NCBI GenBank assembly: GCA_019096155.1
Contig: JAHCVI010000001.1
Coordinates: forward strand, 7,750,001-7,814,000
Direction: 5' to 3'
DNA from: Staphylotrichum longicolle
Taxonomy: Eukaryota > Ascomycota > Sordariomycetes > Sordariales > Chaetomiaceae
Length of the DNA: 64,000 bases
In this document: positions 56,656 to 64,000 of the stretch, piece by piece
Numbering within the stretch: the first letter of the stretch is position 1
Layout: every line of letters starts with the position of its first letter
Program-made: the position numbers and the translations under genes
The notes under the pieces: generated by a model
What the model was told of the DNA's origin: nothing
Database searches by the model: none
The model's input: the letters and a program-made list of their open reading frames with translations, nothing else

Positions 56656-58634
56656 CTAGGCAATCTCGATGTTGAGGATCTTGATGTCATCTACCGGCTT
56701 CTCCTTGTAGGTCTTGACGTTCTCGATTGTGTGGATAACATCCAAGCCCTGCACGGCGCGCCCGAAGACGGTGTGCTTGTTGTCCAGCCAGGGCTGCGTC
56801 TTGTTAGCATATCTTTAAAAAAGAAAAATGATAACGAGGGTCGTCATACCGTCTTTTCGGTCGTAATGAAGAATGACTGCCATTTGTATTTGGCCCAGCA
56901 TTGGCCATACTGACAGTGTACGGCTTGTCGTGCTTCAAACTGCTGAACTCGTCTTCGAACTCGCGCCCCCAGATACTCTCGCGCCTGTGCCATCGCCGAG
57001 GGATCACCGCCCTGAATCATGAACTTCCTGATGACGCGGTGGAAGATGGTGTTGTTGTAGTACCCACGCTTGGAATGCGTGACAAAGTTCTCGACTGTCT
57101 TTGGTGCTGCATCGGGGAACAGGCGGATATGGATGTCGCCATGGTCGTGTGTATGATCGCCGCAGTTCCCGTCTCCGCCTTCTTCTTCTCCTCGACCTTC
57201 TTCTGCCCCAGCACGGTTGGCTTTCGTTCTGAACGTCCCTAGATGACTTTGAGATCTCTTCCTCGTTCGTAAACATATAGAACCGGACCTTCCCTACGCC
57301 TGTTGCAACCAAAATCGGGTCTCTCGTCTCAGACTCCTGCAGAAGGGGGTTGCTTGACGCTGCCATGGCAATGGTTGTCACCCCCTTCTTCTGGGGGTGG
57401 CCTTGATACAATGCCAGTGCCAGGGGCCTGAATCCCTCTTCCCGCCCGTAGACCTTGACGACTTTGTTTGTGTACGTGTTGAGGACCTTGATGCCGAGGT
57501 AGGATCCGTACAGGATGAAATGCCCCGATTCGTCAAAGATGACGTTGAACTTGTCGCGGAGCTCTGGTGATCCAATTTCGCGCTCCTGGGCGAGCCGACG
57601 ACCAAACTCTACTGCGTCCAACTTCTGTAGCGCGGTGCCCGCCTGCTGCATGTCCTCAATAACCTGGAGTGACTCGTCATACGTTCGCTGGAGCTGGGCG
57701 GAGGCAAAATCGAAAATGCGGATTTTCCGATCCGGAAAAGACACGGTAACGAACCGGGTGCCATCCGCAGACAGAGTGAGTGATGTTGGTACCGACTTCG
57801 CCTTCTTGAACTCGAACAGATGGTTGAGCTCTTGTACTTGAAGACATTGTCGGGCTTTTCGTAGGATCCTCCTGGCTGCCAGTATTCAATCATGCCGCCC
57901 TCGTCCACCGATATCACGCAGTCGAAGTAGTCGCTATATGCCATCAGAGACACCGGGCTTCGATGCAGACCGGTAATGGCGGAACTGGTTCCTGGCTCTC
58001 GCCCCTGCCATCGTATATGCGGATGCTAGGTTTGGCCTCGCTGTCGGAAACAGCCAAGAGGGCAGGAAGACCCCTTTTATGTACCCAGCAGACGCATCGT
58101 GGCACAAAATCGAGCTGTAGGACAGCTAGAAGGTCGAAGGTAACCACGTCGAAAGCTTGACCGTCTTGTCCACGCCCGCCGTCGCAAAGCTCCGCCCATC
58201 CTGGCTGCAAGACACGGAGCGGACCTCTCCCTGGTGTGCCTTAACTCCTTCACAAACTCGATGCCATCGGCAACCTTCTTCCAGAACTTGACGACGCCAT
58301 CGACGGATGTTGTGATGAGGAACTCGGTCAGCGGGTCATGGTGACAAAGGCGAGCGGCTCCTTGTGCATCAAGGATTGGAATAGCGCGTCGACTTGGGAA
58401 GGGCCGAAATAGAGCTTCTCGAAAGGAAGAACGCGCCGCTTTTTCTTGGGGGCAGCCGAGGGCAGCTGCGGCCCCATGTCGTCGTCCGAGGAGCTGTCTG
58501 CAGGTCGAGTGTTAGCGGAGGGAGATGTCAGGATGATTGTTGTGCAACAACATACCAGAGCCATCGTCACCTGTGAAGTCGGCATGGCTACGCTTATTCG
58601 ACCTGGCGTCGTCGTCGTTGTTGGTTTCGGCCAT
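56656..58634 (-). CDS. cyp15: WD40-cyclophilin (PPWD1/Cyp15 type), many indels
   Basis: Exons: 58634-58556, 58497-56850 and 56793-56656. Start: MAETNNDDDARSNKRSHADF. After SSSDDDMGPQLPSAAPKKKR come WD40-type blades (LITTSVDGVVKFWKK, VRSVSCSQDGRSFATAGVDK, FDCVISVDEGGMIEYWQPGG, GTRFVTVSFPDRKIRIFDFA). The cyclophilin domain follows: IHIRLFPDAAPKTVENFV, YYNNTIFHRVIRKFMIQGGD, DKPYTVSMANAGPNTNGS and PWLDNKHTVFGRAVQGLDVI, ending KILNIEIA. It isomerises Xaa-Pro bonds; human PPWD1 is spliceosome-associated. About ten single-base losses (near 58339, 58240, 58155, 57977, 57823, 57222, 57139, 56997, 56982, 56872) break the frame, while all conserved blocks remain. The gene symbol follows common fungal usage. 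Confidence 0.8.
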
Positions 58635-59677
58635 GTTGACTGACGGCCTGCCCTTGGCCTTGGAGATTGATAGTTTGGGGTTGCAAACTGCGGATCTTCA
58701 GGTGTTGACAGTCGCAGCACGGCCTTTCAGGTCTTGGCCTGTCTCCAAATCTGGAGAGCTTCCCTCTCGGGAAGTGGGACTGGAAGTGGGGCATTTTCGG
58801 CGCCTTGCTGCACGCGCCAAGCCCATGGAAGACGGGGCTCCCCAGCAGCGATCTCTGGTGTTTTCGACTTTGACTTTTTTTTCCTTGAGGGATGAACCAC
58901 TCGTTCCTTTCGAATGTTTTCTTTTCGGCAGACCAGGCGACAGGACGCGGCTCGAAGGCGACAGATATTGAAGGATGACCTGGGGTTTCATTGTGCTCGC
59001 TTTTTGTATCTCGTAGACGATGCAGCATGATGACCACTAACAGAATAAAACGAGATATGACTTACACAGTGTGTCGTAATACAATCCCCCATTCCCGCCC
59101 CTCGACTATGTGTCATATAGAGCTCCACGGCTTCTTCGACGTTTCAAAATGGGTTTCTGGAATTGCTGAGACTCATCTCAATTCTGCAACCGCTCGGTTA
59201 CCGTCCGTCCACGACCCCTTTCATGAGAACGAAGCTTGACGGAGGGACCCGGGACCTGTTGGCCGCCTCCCAGTCCGAACTCGGCCATGCGGACCAAGCC
59301 AAGGCACATCGTTCACCCTCTATTCTGCACCGTTCTAGTCGACAGCCAATTACAAGACGTCTTTTAGCACGCAATTGTCTGGAGCCAGACACCTCGGCCA
59401 CCCTCTGCAGCTCGGAACCCGCCTTGGTTTCTGCAAGTGGGAAGCGGGAGCGCCCTGCACCGCGTGTTCTTTCAGCGGTTGGCTCCCTTATTACCCCACA
59501 TTGAGTCATTCCACTCATGGATTGCCCCTCAAAACTCGAGGGACCTACTCAAACCCTGACCGTCATCGGCCAAAAAAGCTCCAGCTCCAACTATTTCCAC
59601 TCAGCATCTGATTTCGTGAAGCTCGGGACATCAATTGGGCCGGTACTTGCTGGGTTGGACGCACTGAAACCGCCACC
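58635..59677. promoter_or_regulatory. Divergent promoter region, cyp15 / aro3
   Basis: 1.04 kb between divergent starts. A CCAAT core is at 59346-59350, and a TGAGTCA Gcn4/CPC1-type site at 59502-59508. No gene is seen. Confidence 0.55.
59502..59508. promoter_or_regulatory. CPC1/Gcn4-type site upstream of aro3
   Basis: TGAGTCA matches the TGASTCA element bound by Gcn4 and its filamentous orthologues CPC1/CpcA. It lies 170 bases before the aro3 ATG. Amino-acid biosynthetic genes are the classic targets of this cross-pathway control. Confidence 0.6.
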
Positions 59678-60994
59678 ATGTCTGTAAGTTTGACCTTTGG
59701 TCCCAGAGGGCGACTCTACCATCTTCAATCCGGGCCACTTGACTCATGGGATTACAGTCGTTCTACATCGAGAACAAAAATGTCGGCAACAAGGCTGAGA
59801 GCGAAGACTGGAGGAGTACGTGCCGCCTTTGCAACCTCTGGGCAGACGCGACGGGCACTAACGAGCCGGACCAGTTCGCGGCTACAACCCCCTGACACCC
59901 CCCGACCTGCTGCAGCACGAAATCGCCCAGACGCCCCAGTCAAAGCAGACCGTTCTCCAGGGTCGCGAGGAGGCCGTGGCTGTTGTCAATGGAACCGACG
60001 AGAAGAACCGTCTGATGGTGGTCATCGGGCCTTGCTCCATCCACGACCCGCAGGCTGCGCTCGAGTACTGCGACCTGTTGCTGAAGGAAAAGGAGAAGCA
60101 CAAGGATGAGTTGCTGATCGTCATGCGCTCCTATCTCGAGAAGCCGCGCACGACGGTCGGGTGGAAGGGCCTGATCAACGACCCGGATATTGACAATAGC
60201 TTCAAGATCAACAAGGGCCTGCGCCTGAGCCGGCAGCTGTTCGTCGACCTCACCTCCAAGGGCATGCCCATTGCCAGCGAGATGCTGGATACCATCAGCC
60301 CGCAGTTTCTGGCCGATCTGCTCAGTGTCGGCGCCGTCGGCGCCAGGACCACCGAGAGCCAGCTCCACCGTGAGCTGGCCAGTGGTCTGTCCTTCCCCGT
60401 GGGTTTCAAGAACGGCACCGACGGCAGCCTGACGGTCGCTGTCGACGCCATCGGCGCCGTCAAGCATCCTCATCACTTCTTGTCCGTCACGAAGCCGGGT
60501 GTGGTCGCCATTGTCGGCACCGTTGGCAACGAGGACTGCTTCGTCATTCTGCGCGGTGGTACTCGTGGCACCAACTACGATGCCCAGAGCATCGCCGAGG
60601 CCAAGGCCGCCCTGGCAAAGGCCGGGCTGCGGCAGCGCCTCATGGTGGACTGCAGCCACGGTAACTCTCTGAAGAACCACAAGAACCAGCCCAAGGTTGC
60701 CGCCGCTCTGGCAGAGCAAATCGAGAAGGGCGAGGAGGGCATCGTTGGCGTCATGATTGAGAGCCACATCAACGAGGGTGAGTGACGCATTCTAACTCGG
60801 CTGTATCTCATAGGACCCGGTCTAACAATCCTGTAGGCTCGCAGAAGGTCCCCAAAGAGGGCAAGGAGGCCCTCAAGTACGGCGTCAGCATCACCGATGC
60901 CTGCATCGGATGGGAGGACACCGTTCAGGTCCTTGATCTCCTCGCAAATGCTGTGAAGAAGCGGAGAGAGGCGAGCCAAAACGGCAGTGCCTAA
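59678..60994 (+). CDS. aro3: DAHP synthase, Aro3 type
   Basis: Four exons: 59678-59683 (ATG TCT), 59758-59815, 59875-60777 and 60837-60994; introns of 74, 59 and 59 nt. The product is 374 aa. It joins phosphoenolpyruvate and erythrose 4-phosphate, the first step of the shikimate pathway. Motifs: DWRIRGYNPLTPPDLLQHEI, VVIGPCSIHDPQAALEY, YLEKPRTTVGWKGLINDPD, VGARTTESQLHRELASGLSF, PVGFKNGTDG, VDCSHGNSLKNHKNQPKVAA and GVSITDACIGWEDT, covering the metal ligands (Cys, His, Glu, Asp) and substrate sites. The DWRIRGYNPLTPPDLLQHE start and LSVTKPGVVAIVGT match the phenylalanine-sensitive Aro3 type rather than Aro4. CPC1-type sites lie upstream and in intron 1. Confidence 0.94.
59740..59746. promoter_or_regulatory. 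CPC1/Gcn4-type site inside aro3 intron 1
   Basis: TGACTCA, a perfect TGASTCA element, lies in the first intron, 62 bases after the ATG and 238 bases from the upstream site. It may be a second activator site, or chance. Confidence 0.4.
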
Positions 60995-61613
60995 ACGGTT
61001 GAAGATGTGTGAGGTCTTGAGCGAGCTGTGTATACGTATCGTTTGGTAACTGGCGTTTTGCGGGCATCTGGGAAGGGGAAAAGTGTTGTTTTGGCCTGGA
61101 GGACAATTTCAGTGGCATTTCTGCACCCATGCACTCGCGAGATAGAAAGCTCATCATGATGGTGAGCTTTCCTCGAGGCAGACCGTGGACAATATCGATG
61201 GGCTCGGATTTCGGTACCGATATAACTTCCTAGACTTTGGAATGTGAACAGATTCTTGCGTGTCAACGACCTGCAAATAAGTGTGGATTGGGAGCCCAGA
61301 CGTGCTGCGGGCCCAGGACTCGAGCTTCCCCCGTTCCATTTGCGCATGCCCAGACTTAGCCCGGTCGGGTGCCAGACTGGACGGGGGAAAAGGCTGGGCG
61401 GAAAAATTATCGGCCGCGGTCGCTGGGGGCAGAGCTTGATTGGCCCGACCAATGAGACGGCCAGAGTTCCTAAGATTCCCGAATTTGAGAAACCTGACCT
61501 GCGTCGACCTTCACCAGCTCGAGCCTGCTACCTCACATCACCGACGGTGGCAGCGAATTGCCTTGTCAATCCGACCCACGACACCCTCTAAGCTCCGCAA
61601 AGGTGTGCCGACC
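60995..61613. promoter_or_regulatory. Intergenic region upstream of cytochrome c1
   Basis: 619 bases: the aro3 3' UTR, then the cyt1 promoter with the inverted CCAAT pair listed separately. No gene is seen. Confidence 0.55.
61439..61453. promoter_or_regulatory. Inverted CCAAT-box pair upstream of cyt1
   Basis: ATTGGCCCGACCAAT: two CCAAT boxes in opposite orientation, five bases apart, about 160 bases before the cyt1 ATG. The Hap2/3/5 (HapB/C/E) complex binds CCAAT, and yeast CYT1 is a classic Hap-dependent respiratory gene. Confidence 0.6.
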
Positions 61614-62960
61614 ATGCTGGCGAGGTCCTGCCTGCGCTCGACGCGCGCATTTGCCGGCCTGCGAAATGGCGCCGTGCAAATTACCAAGGTACGTTCGCTC
61701 GGTTGTTTGTGCAGGGCTCGCCGTCTCCATCCCATGGCATGACCGCATCGACGACGACAACTCGCTCGCCCAATTGCGCCCGCATCCCTGCCCCGCCCAT
61801 CGAGACGCCCTCGGAATTGCCTCATCTGCCCTCGCCGAAGCTAATGCTCGTGTCTGCCAGCGCGCCGCGTCTTCCTCGAGCTCCGGGTCCACTGCCGAGT
61901 CGCCGCTCCGGTTGAACATCGCTGCCGCCGCCGCCACTGCCGTCGCCGCCGGCTCAGTTGCCTGGTACTACCATCTCTATGGACCTACCGCGGACGCCGC
62001 GACGCCCGCCGAGGAAGGGTGAGTGACCCCGCGATACCCGGCCCTCCCTTTGCTGCGGTCGGAAGCCGCCCGCCCGTGTTGCGGCATATTCGGCCAATCA
62101 CGCCGTCGAGGGAGGGTTGGAGGAATTGACTGATCACGAAGCTCACTGTCGACAATAGTCTGCACCCCACTCACTATCCCTGGGTTCACCAGCAGTGGTT
62201 CAAGACCTTTGACCACCAGGCGTAAGCTCATCCTCCCCGCTCGCTTGTCTGGATGTCCGGCTCACATGCGTCTCCCTGCAGTCTCCGGAGAGGTTTCCAG
62301 GTCTACCGCGAAGTCTGCGCTTCGTGCCACTCGCTCAGCAGAGTGCCCTACCGCTCGTTTGTCGGCACCATCTTGACCGTTGACGAGGCCAAGGCGCTTG
62401 CCGAGGAGAACGAGTACGACACCGAGCCCAACGACCAGGGCGAGATTGAGCAGCGCCCCGGCAAGCTGTCCGACTACCTCCCGGCCCCCTACAAGAACGA
62501 TGAGGCCGCTCGCTTCGCCAACAACGGCGCCCTCCCGCCCGACCTCAGCCTGATCGTCAAGGCTCGTCACGGTGGCTGCGACTACATCTTCAACCTTCTG
62601 ACTGGTTACCCCGAGGAGGCCCCCGCTGGCGCCAACGTCGGTGCTGGCTTGAACTTCAACCCCTACTTCCCCGGTACCGGCATCGCCATGGCCCGTGTCC
62701 TGTACGATGGCCTTGTCGAGTACGAGGACGGCACCCCTGCCACTACCTCGCAGATGGCCAAGGACGTCACCGAGTTCCTCAACTGGGCCGCCGAGCCCGA
62801 GATGGACGACCGGAAGCGCATGGGCATGAAGGTCCTGGTGGTCACGTCGGTTCTGTTCGCCATGAGCGTCTGGGTCAAGCGGTACAAGTGGGCGTGGCTC
62901 AAGTCGAGGAAGATCGTCTACGACCCCCCCAAGACGGACAACAGCCCCCGCCGCTTCTAA
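61614..62960 (+). CDS. cyt1: Cytochrome c1, heme protein of complex III
   Basis: Four exons: 61614-61688, 61861-62018, 62159-62221 and 62282-62960; introns of 172, 140 and 60 nt. The product is 324 aa. A bipartite mitochondrial presequence (MLARSCLRSTRAFAGLRNGA, then a hydrophobic Ala-rich sorting segment AAAAATAVAAGSVAWYYHLY) precedes LHPTHYPWVHQQWFKTFDHQ. The heme site is CASCH (near residue 111) and the axial Met lies in GTGIAMARVLYDG. The C-terminal anchor is MKVLVVTSVLFAMSVWVKRY, then KWAWLKSRKIVYDPP. It carries electrons from the Rieske protein to cytochrome c in the intermembrane space. All motifs and the length match fungal cytochrome c1. Confidence 0.95.
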
Positions 62961-63534
62961 GCGACAGGCAAAGCCGGAGCACCACGAAGCTTGACCTTTC
63001 TTTGTATGTACCATATACTGCCAGCCTCCCCCGCATTCCTCAATATGGAGTAGACGAAAAGGAAGGGAAGGGAAGCCTCTCGAAGCGATGGGAGGAGCGC
63101 CGGGCGGGTAGATCCGGGTTGAGGAGTGTAAATCAAATGTGTCGGTCTCAATCTAGACGTTTTTTTTCTTGTTGTTCAGAACCATTGCTCTTCTGTGGCC
63201 TTGGAATCATAAGCCGCGACTGCGTGTGATCAACCGCGCTCACTCGTGTCGTGATGACCCCTCATTTAGACACTCAAGTCTGTTTTGAATGACGGTACAT
63301 TTTCTCCGTTTGCCTTCTTGTCACCCTCACGGCAATTTTTGATGCCCTTTCCACGGCGCAAAAGTAAACCTTCCCCGTTTGCACCCTCGACCATGCAATG
63401 ATGAGTCCCGATGACGAACCGCGCCCTTCTCTCGACATCCATGTCCCATCAATTCCATCTCGATTTCGACAACCGGAAAGCGCTTTGACTCGGCAATCCC
63501 ACCTTGACGTCCCAAACAAGCAATCCCTAGCACG
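62961..63534. other. Intergenic region after cyt1
   Basis: 574 bases between cyt1 and the gene at the right edge. Presumed 3' UTR and promoter; no gene is seen. Confidence 0.5.
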
Positions 63535-64000
63535 ATGTCCGACTCGCCCACGTCATCGGGAGTGGCCGCCCGCGCGCCACCAGCGGCGGAAGAGCTTCTC
63601 TACGGCTTTGACATTCCTGATGAAGAGACCAGGGAATTTCTCAGGGAGATCATCGCTTCTGGCCGGGCGCCGCGGGCGGAAGTGGACGGGCTGCGAGAGC
63701 TGAGTCTTATGCGTGGCGTGGAGGAGTGGCAGATGATGTTTGAGTGCGCTGAGGCGCTGAGGAATGGGGCTGGGGGCCTGGCATGGGGTGAGAGCAGTTT
63801 GGTGCCGTTTCTTGGAGCGGTGATTGGGGGTTGTCAACCTGATGGTGATAAGCTGGGGGGTGGAAGAACAGGCGCGGCAAAGGGGAGGCGTAAAGAGAGT
63901 GCACCGAGGAAGGAGAAGTCGGGCAAAGGTGTCTCACCGTTTTGGGGGAACGCTGGAGACGGCGATGGGAACAGAGGGCTCGGGCAACAGCAACAGAGGG
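63535..64000 (+). CDS. Hypothetical protein, 3'-partial
   Basis: ATG at 63535-63537 opens a frame that stays open for 155 codons to the window edge. It starts MSDSPTSSGVAARAPPAAEE, then LLYGFDIPDEETREFLREII, and later MRGVEEWQMMFECAEALRNG. The N-terminal 100 residues look ordered and helical; a Lys/Arg/Gly-rich stretch and Gln codons follow near the end. There is no recognisable domain or signal peptide. Codon use is like its neighbours. The first ATG and the clean frame favour a real gene, but neither intron structure nor family can be judged from this part. Confidence 0.6.
   Translation, partial: MSDSPTSSGVAARAPPAAEELLYGFDIPDEETREFLREIIASGRAPRAEVDGLRELSLMRGVEEWQMMFECAEALRNGAGGLAWGESSLVPFLGAVIGGCQPDGDKLGGGRTGAAKGRRKESAPRKEKSGKGVSPFWGNAGDGDGNRGLGQQQQR

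Overview
The window is nuclear DNA of a filamentous ascomycete, most likely a Sordariomycete (Sordariales-like). Genes are dense and GC-rich and carry many short introns, mostly 50-100 nt, with GTRAGT-type donors and CTAAC/CTGAC branch points. Proteins are of Pezizomycotina type: a two-SH3 Abp1, a Zn2Cys6 regulator, a three-LIM protein and a CBM20 amylase. No rRNA, tRNA, transposon, CRISPR or viral element was recognised. Exon boundaries were worked out by hand from splice signals, reading phase and remembered family sequence; no search was run.

Layout. 0-12 kb: the 3' part of an AT-hook, glutamine-rich nuclear protein, an F-box gene (minus), a 5.15 kb stretch with no recognisable gene, and a conserved fungal protein of unknown role. 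12-20 kb: vps37, abp1 and a CYSTM peptide gene (all minus), then monothiol glutaredoxin grx4 (plus). 20-28 kb: a Zn2Cys6 transcription factor, a secreted GH13-CBM20 alpha-amylase with 13 introns, and a small secreted protein. 29-38 kb: a very large F-box protein, then dynamin dnm1 head-to-head with cox19. 39-44 kb: a single-chain alpha-beta succinyl-CoA-ligase-like gene facing an MFS monocarboxylate-type transporter. 45-54 kb: a LIM protein, SUMO, cmc4 and nup84. 54-58.6 kb: an FMN 2-hydroxyacid oxidase gene and the WD40-cyclophilin cyp15, both broken by many single-base indels. 59-64 kb: DAHP synthase aro3, cytochrome c1 and a gene running off the right edge.

Most genes are housekeeping: ESCRT-I, actin, nuclear pore, SUMO, mitochondrial fission, respiratory-chain assembly and the shikimate pathway. 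Several sit in divergent pairs with one shared intergenic region (dnm1/cox19, CYSTM/grx4, smt3/cmc4, cyp15/aro3).

The most interesting points are: a 3-nt micro-exon that supplies the missing residue of the zinc-cluster motif; the fused succinyl-CoA-ligase-like protein, whose ATP-grasp half seems to have lost its metal ligands and whose linker looks like a buried mitochondrial presequence; CPC1/Gcn4 sites around aro3; an inverted CCAAT pair before cytochrome c1; and a roughly 3 kb patch of one-base indels that any automatic annotation here will misread.
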